A program made the position numbers and the translations under genes. From Variovorax soli NBRC 106424 (GTDB lineage: Bacteria > Pseudomonadota > Gammaproteobacteria > Burkholderiales > Burkholderiaceae_C): a stretch of DNA of 48,448 nt. The stretch's first letter is position 1. Each line of letters begins with the position of its first letter. The DNA lies in contig NZ_BCUU01000034.1 in the NCBI RefSeq assembly GCF_001591385.1, positions 1 through 48,448 of the forward strand. The letters run 5' to 3'. This document shows positions 24,100-32,497 of the stretch, one piece after another. The notes beneath the pieces were generated by a model. That model saw only the letters and a program-made list of their open reading frames with translations. It ran no database searches and was not told the origin of the DNA.

Positions 24100-25157
24100 G
24101 GCTGGAACGTCGCCAGGCCACTTCGCGCAGCGCCCTGCTGCTGGCGCCCATCGGCGCGGTGGCTTTCACCATGCTGGTGAGCGCGCTGCTGGTGCTGTGG
24201 GCCGGCGCGCCGGTAGGCCGCACCTATGCCCTGCTCGTGCAGGGCGGCTTCGGCTCGGTGTTCGCCTGGAGCGAGACGCTGACGCGCGCCATTCCGCTCA
24301 TCCTGACCGGCCTGTCGGCCACGGTGGCCTTCAAGGCGCGGCTGTTCAACATCGGCGCCGAGGGCCAGCTGTATGCCGGCGCGCTGGCGGCCGTGGCGGT
24401 GGGCGGGCTGCACGGCGGCACGGGATTCGAGCTGCCCCTGTGGCTGCTTTTCCCGCTGATGATGCTGGCGGCCGCCGTGGCCGGTGCCTTGCTGCTGCTG
24501 GGCCCGGCGCTCATGAAGACGCGCCTGGGCGTGGACGAGGTGGTTACCACCCTGCTCATCAACTTCATCGTGCTGCTGGGCGTGTCGGCGCTGCTGGACG
24601 GCGCCATGAAAGACCCCACCGCCATGGGCTGGCCGCAGAGCGTGTCGCTGCAGGACGGCCTGGAACTGGGTCGGCTGATCGCGCAGACGCGAGTGCACAC
24701 CGGGCTCATCTGGGGCGTGGTCCTGGCGGTGCTGGTGTGGCTCTTGTTCAAGCACACGGTGCTGGGCTTCGACATCCGCGCGCTGGGCGCCAATGCGCGC
24801 GCCGCCGCCTTTGCCGGCGTGCCGGTGACGCGCACCGTGGTGCTGGTCGCGCTGCTTTCCGGTGCGCTGGCGGGCCTGGCCGGCGCCATCGAAGTGGCGG
24901 GACGCACCAGCTACGTCACGCTCGACATGTCGCCGGGCTACGGCTACACGGGCATCGTCATCGCGATGCTGGCGGGCCTGCATCCGCTGGGCGTGCTGGC
25001 CGCCAGCATCTTCGTGGCGGGTGTGCTGGTGGGCGCGGACACCATGAGCCGTGCGGTGGGCGTGCCCACCTACATTGCCGACGTGATCGTGGCCGCCTCG
25101 CTCATTTCGGTGCTGGTGGCGGCGCTGTTTACCCAATACCGGCTGCGCTGGAAGTGA
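24096..25157 (+). CDS. Nucleoside ABC importer permease 1
   Basis: 353 residues of the BPD_transp_2 permease family, with about nine or ten hydrophobic segments. The conserved region FKARLFNIGAEGQLYAGALAAVAV matches the family. A later block (GANARAAAFAGVPVTRTVVLVALLSGALAGLAGAIEVAG) is the likely ATPase-coupling region. It overlaps the ATPase by ATGA and is followed 6 bp later by permease 2, with which it would form the membrane heterodimer. Confidence 0.93.
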   Translation: MRLERRQATSRSALLLAPIGAVAFTMLVSALLVLWAGAPVGRTYALLVQGGFGSVFAWSETLTRAIPLILTGLSATVAFKARLFNIGAEGQLYAGALAAVAVGGLHGGTGFELPLWLLFPLMMLAAAVAGALLLLGPALMKTRLGVDEVVTTLLINFIVLLGVSALLDGAMKDPTAMGWPQSVSLQDGLELGRLIAQTRVHTGLIWGVVLAVLVWLLFKHTVLGFDIRALGANARAAAFAGVPVTRTVVLVALLSGALAGLAGAIEVAGRTSYVTLDMSPGYGYTGIVIAMLAGLHPLGVLAASIFVAGVLVGADTMSRAVGVPTYIADVIVAASLISVLVAALFTQYRLRWK

Positions 25158-25163
25158 CGTGAA

Positions 25164-26087
25164 GTGAGCGAGATCCTGGACATCCTCGGCAACACCGCCT
25201 TCTGGGTGGCGGTGCTTCGCATTGCCACGCCGCTGGTGCTGGGCACGCTGGGCGTTCTGCTGTGCGAGCGGGCCGGCGTGCTCAACCTGGGCATCGAAGG
25301 GATCATGGTGGCGGGCGCGTTTGCGGGCTGGCTGACCGTGTACGCCGGTGCGCCGCTGTGGATTGGCGTGGCGGTGGCCGCGCTGACCGGCGCTGCGTTC
25401 GGGCTGCTGCATGCCCTGCTGACCGTGGGGCTTGCGCTGTCGCAGCACGTCTCGGGCCTGGGCATCACGCTGCTGGCCACGGCGCTGAGCTACTACGGCT
25501 ACCGCGTGAGCTTTCCCAAGGTGAACACGCCGCCGACCATCAAGCCCTTTGCGCCGATGGAGTGGCTGCCGGTGCCCATCCTGTCGGCGCAGACGGAGCT
25601 GACGCTGCTGGCCATCCTGCTCGTGCCCCTGCTGGCCTACGTGCTGTACCGCACCCCGCTGGGCCTGGCGCTGCGCATGGTGGGCGAGAACCCGCAGGCG
25701 GCCGAGGGCCAGGGCGTGTCGGTGGCGGCGGTGCGCACCGGCGCCATCGTGGCGGGCTCGGCGCTGATGGGCGTGGCGGGCGCGTTTCTCACGCTGTCGG
25801 CCTTCAACGCCTTCTTCTTCAACATGGTGAACGGCCGTGGATGGATCTGCGTGGCGCTGGTGGTGTTCGCCTCCTGGCGCCCGGGCAAGGCCCTGCTGGG
25901 CGCCCTGCTCTTCGCTTTCTTCGATGCCTTGCAGCTGAGATTGCAGCAGTCGGGGAACGCCGTGCTGCCTTATCAGCTCTACCTGATGCTGCCCTACCTG
26001 CTTTCGATTCTGGCGCTGGTGCTGGTCGCCCGAAAGGCAAGCTATCCGCAGGCGCTGATGAAGCCCTACCGGAAGGGCGAGCGATGA
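25164..26087 (+). CDS. Nucleoside ABC importer permease 2
   Basis: 307 residues of the same permease family, starting at GTG 25164, six bases after permease 1. It has CERAGVLNLGIEGIMVAGAFAGW, the family signature, and the coupling block MVGENPQAAEGQGVSVAAVRTGA. It has about eight hydrophobic segments. Permeases of this type in nucleoside systems come as unequal pairs, as here (353 and 307 residues). Confidence 0.93.
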   Translation: MSEILDILGNTAFWVAVLRIATPLVLGTLGVLLCERAGVLNLGIEGIMVAGAFAGWLTVYAGAPLWIGVAVAALTGAAFGLLHALLTVGLALSQHVSGLGITLLATALSYYGYRVSFPKVNTPPTIKPFAPMEWLPVPILSAQTELTLLAILLVPLLAYVLYRTPLGLALRMVGENPQAAEGQGVSVAAVRTGAIVAGSALMGVAGAFLTLSAFNAFFFNMVNGRGWICVALVVFASWRPGKALLGALLFAFFDALQLRLQQSGNAVLPYQLYLMLPYLLSILALVLVARKASYPQALMKPYRKGER

Positions 26088-26103
26088 ACAGGAGATTCCA
26101 CAC

Positions 26104-26610
26104 ATGACGAACAGCGCATTTACCACTAGCAACCACACCCGCCGGACCTTGCTGGCCGCTGCGCTGGCCGCGGGCCTTGCACCGGCATTTGCCCAACAGG
26201 GCACCGGCGCCAACAAGAAAACACCCATCGAAGTCTGGAAGGACCCGAGCTGCGGCTGCTGTAAGGACTGGGTCTCGCATCTCGAAAGCAATGGCTTCGC
26301 CGTCAAGGTGAACGAGACCGGCAACAACGCCGCGCGCAGCCGCCTGGGCATCGACCGCAAGTTCGGCTCCTGCCACACCGCACAGGTGGGCGGCTACGCC
26401 ATCGAAGGCCACGTGCCGGCCAGCGACATCCAGCGCTTGCTCAAGGAAAAGCCCACCGCCGTCGGCCTGGCCGTGCCGGGCATGCCGGTCGGCTCGCCGG
26501 GCATGGACGGCCCCGTCTACGGCGACCGCAAGGACGCCTACGACGTGCTGCTGCTGACGCGCGATGGCGGTGCCAAGGTGTTCCAGCGCTACGCAGGCGC
26601 CAAGGTGTAG
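26104..26610 (+). CDS. Exported DUF411 metal-binding protein
   Basis: 168 residues. The N-terminus (NHTRRTLLAAALAAGLAPAFA) looks like a Tat or Sec signal. The mature domain is DUF411, with WKDPSCGCCKDWVSHLESNGF as the CxCC-type metal site, plus SCHTAQVGGYAIEGHVPA and VGLAVPGMPVGSPGMDGP. DUF411 proteins are usually tied to copper or other metal resistance. The thioredoxin-like fold could also handle thiols. Placed 16 bp after permease 2 and 9 bp before codA, it is an odd member of a pyrimidine operon. Perhaps it supplies metal to a periplasmic partner or deaminase, but nothing in the sequence shows that. Confidence 0.9.
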   Translation: MTNSAFTTSNHTRRTLLAAALAAGLAPAFAQQGTGANKKTPIEVWKDPSCGCCKDWVSHLESNGFAVKVNETGNNAARSRLGIDRKFGSCHTAQVGGYAIEGHVPASDIQRLLKEKPTAVGLAVPGMPVGSPGMDGPVYGDRKDAYDVLLLTRDGGAKVFQRYAGAKV

Positions 26611-26619
26611 GCGCAGCCC

Positions 26620-27894
26620 ATGCTGGACCTTCTCATCCGCAACGCCGCCCTGCCCGATGGCCGCACCGGCATGTCGATTGCCGTGCAAGGCGGCCGCATC
26701 GCCGAAGTCACGGCAGGCCTGGACATGCCGGCTGCCGAAACGCTCGATGCCGGCGGCATGCTCGTCACGCCGCATTTCGTCGACCCGCACTTCCACATGG
26801 ACGCCACGCTCAGCTACGGCCTGCCGCGCGTCAACCAGAGCGGCACGCTGCTGGAAGGCATTGCGCTGTGGGGCGAGCTCAAGCCGCTGCTGACGACCGA
26901 GGCACTGATCGAACGCGCCCTGGCGTATTGCGACTGGGCCGTGGCCAAGGGCCTGCTGGCCATTCGCAGCCATGTGGACACCAGCGACCCCAGCCTGTTG
27001 CCGGTGCAAGCGCTGCTCGAAGTCAAGCGCCGCGTGGCGCCCTACATCGACTTGCAACTGGTGGCCTTTCCGCAGGACGGCGTGCTGCGCAGCCCGGGCG
27101 GCGTCGAGAACCTGAAGCGCGCGCTGGACATGGGCGTCGACGTTGTGGGCGGCATTCCGCACTTCGAGCGGACCATGGCCGACGGCGCCGCCAGCGTGAA
27201 GCTGCTGTGCGAGCTGGCCGCCGAACGCGGTCTGCCGGTGGACATGCACTGCGACGAATCGGACGACCCGCTGTCGCGCCACATCGAGACGCTGGCTTTC
27301 GAAGCGCAGCGACTCGGGCTGCAAGGCCGCGTCACCGGATCGCATTGCACCTCCATGCACAGCATGGACAACTACTACGTCAGCAAACTGCTGCCGCTCA
27401 TTGCCGAGGCGGGCGTCAGCGTTGTTGCCAATCCGCTGATCAACATCACCCTGCAGGGGCGGCACGACACCTATCCCAAGCGGCGAGGCATGACCCGCGT
27501 GCCCGAACTGATGGCCGCGGGCGTCAACGTCGCCTTCGGCCACGACTGCGTGATGGACCCGTGGTACGGCATGGGCTCGGGCGACATGCTCGAGGTGGCG
27601 AACATGGGGCTGCACGTGGCGCAGATGACGAGCCAGGCGGGCATCCGGCAGTGCTTCGACGCGGTGACCGGCAATGCGGCGCGCATCCTGGGGCTGCAAG
27701 GCTACGGGCTGGAGGCGGGGTGCGATGCGAGCTTTGTGCTGCTGCAGGCGCGCGATCCGGTGGAGGCGATCCGGCTGCGGGCGGCGCGGCTGAAGGTGTA
27801 TCGCAAAGGGCGGCTGGTGGCGGAGAGTGCGCCGGTGGCCAGCGGGCTGCATCTTGAGGGGCGGCCGGGGAGTACTTCGTTCATGCACCAGTGA
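26620..27894 (+). CDS. codA: Cytosine deaminase-family amidohydrolase (CodA-like)
   Basis: 424 residues, colinear with E. coli CodA. Metal ligands are H57 and H59 (DPHFHMDATL), H210 (MHCDE), and D309 (FGHDC). The catalytic Glu is E213, and the segment ANPLINITLQGRHDTYPKRRGMTRVPELM follows CodA almost exactly. One important site differs: the Asp after the metal ligand in CodA (D314) is Cys here (C310), and that residue helps select the base, so cytosine is likely but isocytosine or another pyrimidine is possible. It ends the operon urc1-urc4-upp-importer, giving a path from cytosine to uracil to UMP or breakdown. Confidence 0.85.
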   Translation: MLDLLIRNAALPDGRTGMSIAVQGGRIAEVTAGLDMPAAETLDAGGMLVTPHFVDPHFHMDATLSYGLPRVNQSGTLLEGIALWGELKPLLTTEALIERALAYCDWAVAKGLLAIRSHVDTSDPSLLPVQALLEVKRRVAPYIDLQLVAFPQDGVLRSPGGVENLKRALDMGVDVVGGIPHFERTMADGAASVKLLCELAAERGLPVDMHCDESDDPLSRHIETLAFEAQRLGLQGRVTGSHCTSMHSMDNYYVSKLLPLIAEAGVSVVANPLINITLQGRHDTYPKRRGMTRVPELMAAGVNVAFGHDCVMDPWYGMGSGDMLEVANMGLHVAQMTSQAGIRQCFDAVTGNAARILGLQGYGLEAGCDASFVLLQARDPVEAIRLRAARLKVYRKGRLVAESAPVASGLHLEGRPGSTSFMHQ

Positions 27895-28146
27895 AGCTGG
27901 CTGGTGCTGATCGGTCCTTGATGACCCTAGTGCAGTGCTTGTGAAGCTCAGAAGGCAGCGGTGTCGTATGTTGCCGAAAGAGCAACCTGCAAAGCCTTGC
28001 TAGTCGTTGCGCCCCGAACTGCTTGGAGTGCTCGCCTGAGTCCGCAAACGGTGCCTCGACGGGCCGATGCCCGGAGGTCGGCCAAGAACCGGACATACGC
28101 GCACCGTCAGCTAGTACTGCTCGAACTGGACTGAATTCAAGAAGCG

Positions 28147-28566
28147 TCAGTGTTGCTCACATCCCAGGTCGTGATAAGGCGGCCAGAGCAATGCGGGTAT
28201 GACTCCCAAGAAATAGAAGTCATCAAAACCATCCGGGGCCTGGTCGCTGACTGGAACACCTTCGTACCGCGTCCAGTGGTAGCGAAGCGTTTGCATGATC
28301 TCATCGACTGGCGCATCCCAATAGCCGCATCGCCCACCGATATCACCAAGGTCGTTGGAAAGAGTTGAAAGGCGACATCGGTCTTCGCGAAGCATCCGCT
28401 CTATTACTTGGAGACATAGCTCCTTGCGGAAGGCGTAAGGGCGGTCTTTTCCCAGACTATCCCAGAGTGGCGTAAAACTGGCACTGCAATAGTCACAGAG
28501 CTCGCGAACTGATTCGTTCAATTCGAATTCCGTTGCGGCCAAATCAAGGCAGAAATTTGAACTCAA
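28147..28566 (-). CDS. Putative immunity protein of a decayed contact-inhibition locus
   Basis: A 139-residue protein from the TTG at 28566, with an excellent ribosome binding site (AAGGAG, 7 bases away). It directly follows, by 20 bp, the end of a TpsA/FHA-like fragment. The sequence (FELNESVRELCDYCSAS, AFRKELCLQVIERMLRED, PVDEIMQTLRYHWTRYEG, DDFYFLGVIPALLWPPY) is acidic and mostly helical. The middle and end faintly resemble DUF596, seen in small immunity proteins, but I am not sure. GC content is lower than in the rest of the window, fitting a transferred toxin-immunity cassette. Without its toxin it is an orphan. The intergenic stretch to codA (27895-28146) holds no gene I can support. 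Confidence 0.6.
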   Translation of the reverse strand: MSSNFCLDLAATEFELNESVRELCDYCSASFTPLWDSLGKDRPYAFRKELCLQVIERMLREDRCRLSTLSNDLGDIGGRCGYWDAPVDEIMQTLRYHWTRYEGVPVSDQAPDGFDDFYFLGVIPALLWPPYHDLGCEQH

Positions 28567-28586
28567 TTGCTTGCTCCTTGCCCGGT

Positions 28587-28972
28587 TTACCTCGGTAAAC
28601 ACTCTCCGATTTGATTTCCACCGTCCAGTGCGGCAGCAGCCCACAGGTCCACCTGGCCGGCGTTGATCTGCACGTAGTTCGTGTCCCGGTCCACCGAGCC
28701 GCTCTCGCGTGCCTTCTGCCAGACGATGTCGCGCTTTGTCTCGGTGCTGCTGGTCTGGTTCGGTGGTCTGGCTGGCCAGCAGGAGCTTGTCGGCTTCGAC
28801 GCCGAAGGCTCCAGCCGTGTTGAACGTGCTGCCCGAGAGCAGGACGGTACCCAGTGTGCCGTCCTTGGCTTTGGCGCTCAGCTCGATCGCGGAGCCGCTG
28901 ACTTCGGTGCGAACCAGCTCGCTTTGCGTGCCCACGTCCTCATGAGGAAGGTCCCGCTTGCGTTCCGCGATC
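28587..28972 (-). pseudogene. Frameshifted TpsA/FhaB (CdiA-like) exoprotein fragment
   Basis: The minus strand encodes a filamentous-haemagglutinin-type stretch: IAERKRDLP, then SGSAIELSAKAKDG, GTVLLSGSTFNTAGAF, VEADKLLLASQTTE. At about 28756 an extra C shifts the frame. In the next frame the same type of repeat continues (TSSTETKRDIVWQKARESG, then DRDTNYVQINAGQVD) to a TAA at 28587-28589. The pattern SSTETKR...WQKARESG is typical of FHA/CdiA proteins. Several thousand bases of exoprotein and the secretion domain are missing, so the gene is a remnant. It lies between two immunity-like genes. Confidence 0.75.
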
Positions 28973-29758
28973 AGCCTAGCGACGACTCGTCCATCGGACG
29001 ACCAAAGGTCATGAAGAGCAGCGTCTTGCCTGTCGCCCCTCTGTATGCACCCACAGCGTTATCCAGATGCGCTGCCACCGCCGCAAATTCCCAAGCCTGG
29101 TCTTCCGAGCATCGCACCTCGCGTTGATCGAGCTCCTCGATGCTCTGTTCTTGACCGTAGACGCGAACTGCTTGCGCCGCGCGTCGCAGCGGCTCGGGCA
29201 CGGAAGGATGGTCCCAGCCCCACAGGAAGGTGCCGTCGGCCTGGTTGTAGGTTCCAACCACCTGGATCGGAACGTCGACTTGCTGGCCCTGCGGAAAATG
29301 GAAACTCAGAATGCCGGCCTGAAGATCGATGTTCCAGCGCTCTTCACGCCCCAAGCCCCAGGCGGCAGTGGCTGCGTCGGTCTTCTCGCGCAGCTCTTCC
29401 ATGCATTGGTCGAGAAATGCTTGGTGAGGCGGCTCTTCTTCATAGCCTTCGGGCTTGTTGTAGTCGTACTCGATGTTGAACTTTCCATCGGGATAGAGGG
29501 TGAAGGTCAGGCCCCAGATGTGTTCACCGGTCGTCTTGAGCAGATCCTTGCGAAGGAACAACAATGCTCTAGAGCCTGAGGTGGCGACGTCCAAAGGAGG
29601 GAATCGATCATTCTCGATTTCGCTGCCGTTGAATTTCCGCCAGTAGCTCGTCTGTGTCATCTCTCCAAGGATGACGCTTCGCGTTCCTGCCTCATTCCAC
29701 GGGGCAGTTCCAACAAAGCAGTGGACCTCATTGGCTATTGGCGCAACGCGCGCCAAAC
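28971..29758 (-). pseudogene. Truncated immunity-type gene (YezG/DUF600 plus DUF6882-like)
   Basis: The frame runs right from the end of tpsB to 28971. Its first part matches the YezG/DUF600 immunity type, best in WGLTFTLYPDGKFNIEYDYN. The second part resembles DUF6882 (GTYNQADGTFLWGWDHPSVP, REVRCSEDQAWEFAAVAAHL). The N-terminus seems lost: homology-like sequence (ANEVHCFVGTAPWNEAG) continues up to the tpsB stop, with no proper start. A TTG overlapping the tpsB stop (TTGA) or an ATG at 29660 (MTQTSYWRK) might still be used. The junction with tpsB marks a deletion that removed the exoprotein gene and the start of this one. Identification of both domains is from recalled motifs. Confidence 0.6.
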
Positions 29759-31534
29759 TCAAAAACTGAAACTGAGGTTGAATCCCGCCGTCACCTTGGC
29801 GGTCCTGAATCCTTCCGGCTTGGAAATCGGCGCGCCAACGAACACGTCGTAATTCAGCCCCTGCCATGCACCCCGCAGGCCGACCACGCCACCGGTCAGG
29901 CGCGTGCCGAGCTGGTAGGCGGTGGACGGCCCCCCGACCTGTCCATGGTCGATGCCGGCATAGAGTTCTGCACCCGTCGCGCCCATAGCCCAGCCGATGT
30001 CGTTGCGCAGCAGCCAGCCGCGCTCGCCCAGCAGGTTGAGTTCGCCGTCGAAGCCGCGCACGGTGTAGCGCCCGCCAATGGCGAACTGGTCTTGCGGCGT
30101 CAGGCGCGTACGGTTCCATTGCGCGCGCCACAAGGCGCTGTAGCGAAAGCGCTGCTCGCCGATGGTGAAAGGCGCATTGAGCGCCATGTCGGCCATGAAC
30201 AGGCGCATGCGCGAGGTGCCTTCTCCAAAGGCTTCCTCTGGCGCCGGCAGCGCGCTGAAGGCGCCGGTGCCATGCTTGTAGGAGAGATTGGCGTCGAGCG
30301 TGGCGTTGCCGATGAACTCGCGATGGTTCAGGCTCAGCAGCCACCCGCCCACGCGGCGGCGCTGTACCTCGATCTCCGCATCGTTGACCGCGTTGCTGCT
30401 GCTGCGCTGGAAGGCGGCGATGGAAGCACTGGTCTTGCGCGAGGCATCGCGGTAGATCTGCCGGGACGCACGCAATTCCAGGTTGGTGGAGTCGCCCGAA
30501 TATACGTAGTCCTGGTCCAGCCCCGCCTGGGTCTGGTGGTAGCTGTTGGCGCTGCCGGTGGCGCTGAAGAGCCAATGGCCGTACGGCACCGAGTAGTGCG
30601 CAGTGTAGCCGCGCGTGCCCTGTCCGCCATGGTTGAACAGGTCGTGGTTGAGGCTGAGGTACGCCAGGTCGTTCAGGCCCAGCGGGTTGTCCCAGGCGAC
30701 GGTGGCGCCGCCCTGCGTCTTGCCGGTGGCCTCGGACCCGCCGTCGTCCAGGCTCAGCGTGGTGCGCAGCGGAAACTGCTGCCGATACTTGACCACCAGG
30801 TCGCTGTCACCGGGGCGTGCATTGCCGCTGCCGGCCGGTTCGATCTGGATGTCGGCCTCCGCCGTGGGCAGGCGCTTGAGATTCTCCAGGCCCTGCTCGA
30901 TGTCGCGCAGGTTGAGCAAGTCGCCCGGCTGGATGGGAACGGCCGAGCGAAGGTTCGTCTTGTCGCCCGCCGGGTCTGCAAAGCGAATGGCGGCTACACG
31001 GCCCGGGACCAGGGTCAAGTCCAATGCGCCGGTTGAAAGGTCCTGCGGCGCAGCCAGTACGCGGGTGGTGATCCAGCCGCGCGCCACAAGCACTTGCTGC
31101 AGGCGCGCCAGAACGGTGTTGATGCCCTGCGTGCCCAGGCAACGGCCGATGGGTGAATCGTTCAGGCCGGCTGCACGCCCGTCTGCCTCGCTGATGAGCC
31201 ACTGAAACCGCGCAGCCTCTTCTCCGCCCAGCGTGATGCGCTCGATGCGAAAGCACGGCGACTCATCCTCAGGCAGCGCCTGCGCAGCCCCGGGTGCCGC
31301 ACCAGCCTGCAGGCGTTCGTCCACGACTGCTTCCTGCTGCTGGCGCAGCACCCGTTCGCGCTCTTGCTGGCGTTGGTCTTCGACGAAGGGGCGCGGCGCG
31401 GATGCGTTGGCCTGTGCCCACGCCACTCCTGCCACTCCCATGCCGGCCATGACGGCCGCCGGCCCCATGCACCGGCGCATGGAGGCGTGAAACATGCCCG
31501 CTCCACCACACCGCGCCCTTTTCGACGACGACAT
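29759..31534 (-). CDS. TpsB outer-membrane transporter (ShlB/FhaC/HecB family)
   Basis: 591 residues. The ATG at 31534 has a strong AGGGAGGAAA site. A signal region is at MRRCMGPAAVMAGMGVAGVAWAQA, with a Gln/Arg-rich N-terminal helix plug (RQQERERVLRQQQE). Then come two POTRA domains (CFRIERITLGG onwards) and a 16-strand barrel that ends in Phe. The L6 loop motif VRGF is visible in YTVRGFDGE. Such proteins export a TpsA partner. No full tpsA follows; only a fragment remains, so this is probably an orphan transporter unless a partner exists elsewhere. It lies 190 bp past fliA on the same strand and has its own promoter. Confidence 0.93.
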   Translation of the reverse strand: MSSSKRARCGGAGMFHASMRRCMGPAAVMAGMGVAGVAWAQANASAPRPFVEDQRQQERERVLRQQQEAVVDERLQAGAAPGAAQALPEDESPCFRIERITLGGEEAARFQWLISEADGRAAGLNDSPIGRCLGTQGINTVLARLQQVLVARGWITTRVLAAPQDLSTGALDLTLVPGRVAAIRFADPAGDKTNLRSAVPIQPGDLLNLRDIEQGLENLKRLPTAEADIQIEPAGSGNARPGDSDLVVKYRQQFPLRTTLSLDDGGSEATGKTQGGATVAWDNPLGLNDLAYLSLNHDLFNHGGQGTRGYTAHYSVPYGHWLFSATGSANSYHQTQAGLDQDYVYSGDSTNLELRASRQIYRDASRKTSASIAAFQRSSSNAVNDAEIEVQRRRVGGWLLSLNHREFIGNATLDANLSYKHGTGAFSALPAPEEAFGEGTSRMRLFMADMALNAPFTIGEQRFRYSALWRAQWNRTRLTPQDQFAIGGRYTVRGFDGELNLLGERGWLLRNDIGWAMGATGAELYAGIDHGQVGGPSTAYQLGTRLTGGVVGLRGAWQGLNYDVFVGAPISKPEGFRTAKVTAGFNLSFSF

Positions 31535-31570
31535 CGCCTTTCCTCCCTGATTTCGCTTGACGGCGCGAAT

Positions 31571-31601
31571 TCTGTAAGGAGGCGTTGCCCGTGTGTGTCA
31601 A
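31571..31601 (-). promoter_or_regulatory. Possible sigma-70 promoter of tpsB
   Basis: TTGACA (complement of 31596-31601) is a perfect -35. A -10-like TACAGA follows 19 bases later (complement of 31571-31576), or CTTACA at 17 bases. It is about 40 bases before the tpsB start. Confidence 0.4.
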
Positions 31602-31690
31602 TCAAAAGTCACCCAAGGGTTGTCCGGCAAGATTCACTCGGAGCAGCGGGCGTTGTTCACAAATCTCAGTTGCGTTCCACAGTTATTGCG

Positions 31691-31706
31691 TGTGACCAAG
31701 ATCACG
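31691..31706. promoter_or_regulatory. CRP/FNR-family-like binding site upstream of tpsB
   Basis: TGTGA-CCAAGA-TCACG is a CRP-like dyad (TGTGA-N6-TCACA) with one base off. It lies between fliA and tpsB, about 90 bases above the predicted -35 region, so it may control tpsB or be chance. Confidence 0.35.
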
Positions 31707-31724
31707 TCGCCCCGTCGCCAACAT

Positions 31725-32444
31725 CTATAGCAAGTCCTTCAAGCTCGCCCGCAAGCGGCTGATGGCCTGCGAATGCAGCTGGCAGACGCGGCTCTGGCTC
31801 ACTTCGAGAATGGCGCCGATCTCTCGCAGGTTCAGCTCTTCCTCGTAGTACAGGTTCAGCAGCAGCTGGTCGCGCTCGGGCAGGTTGCGGATGGCCTCCA
31901 CCAGCTCGGCGCGAAAGCCGCTTTCCATCAGCGCCTGCAGCGGGTCGTCGCCGTGCGAGCCGCGCGAATGCAGCTCCAGCACGGGGTTGTCGCCGTCTTC
32001 GCGTGCGAAGTCTTCCACGTAGAGCAGCTGCGCGCCCTGGATGTCCTGCAGCAGGCCCTGGTAGGCGGACAGGCTCAGCTTGAGTTCCCGGGCGATCTCG
32101 CCTTCGGTGGGTGGCCGCCCCAGCTGGTGCTCCAGCACGCGAACGGCCTGCTCCACCTGGCGGGCCTGCTGCCGCAGGTTGCGCGAGCCCCAGTCGCTGG
32201 CGCGCAGCTCGTCGAGCATGGCACCGCGGATGCGCTGGCTGGCAAAGGTCTCGAACTGCGCGCCGCGGTTGTCCTCGTAGCGGCTCGATGCGTCCAGGAG
32301 GCCGATCATGCCGACCTGGATCAGGTCGTCCAGTTCCACGCTGGCGGGCAGCTTGGCCAGCATCTGCAGCGCGATGCGGCGCACCAGCGGCAGGTGCTGG
32401 CGCAGGAGATGCGATTTGTCGATGGTTCCCTGTGCGGTGTACAC
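31725..32444 (-). CDS. fliA: Flagellar sigma-28 factor FliA
   Basis: 239 residues from the GTG at 32444, with AAGGAG in front. Region 2 is LVRRIALQMLAKLPASVELDDLIQVGMIGLLDA and FETFASQRIRGAMLDELRASDW; region 3 is RPPTEGEIARELKLSLSAY; region 4 is LPERDQLLLNLYYEEELNLREIGAILEVSQSRVCQLHSQA. The order and size match FliA. It is the last gene of flhB-flhA-flhF-flhG-fliA. A sigma-28-like promoter ahead of cheR in the same window is a likely target. Confidence 0.96.
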   Translation of the reverse strand: MYTAQGTIDKSHLLRQHLPLVRRIALQMLAKLPASVELDDLIQVGMIGLLDASSRYEDNRGAQFETFASQRIRGAMLDELRASDWGSRNLRQQARQVEQAVRVLEHQLGRPPTEGEIARELKLSLSAYQGLLQDIQGAQLLYVEDFAREDGDNPVLELHSRGSHGDDPLQALMESGFRAELVEAIRNLPERDQLLLNLYYEEELNLREIGAILEVSQSRVCQLHSQAISRLRASLKDLL

Positions 32445-32497
32445 GGAGCTCCTTGTTGCTTGTCTTCTCTTGACTTTGTGTCGGCGCGGACGGCGTC

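Noticed and set aside
23892..26378. 828-codon open frame on the minus strand opposite the ABC importer genes
   Set aside because: Gln/Arg/His-rich shadow of the ATPase and permease genes with no family features.
27895..28146. Short minus-strand frame after codA (71 codons) as a gene
   Set aside because: No ribosome binding site, no recognisable features; region appears to be eroded intergenic DNA.
29759..30575. A long fusion of the immunity-type frame with upstream sequence inside tpsB
   Set aside because: The part overlapping tpsB is an out-of-frame, Arg/Gln-rich shadow; real homology-like sequence starts only after the tpsB stop.
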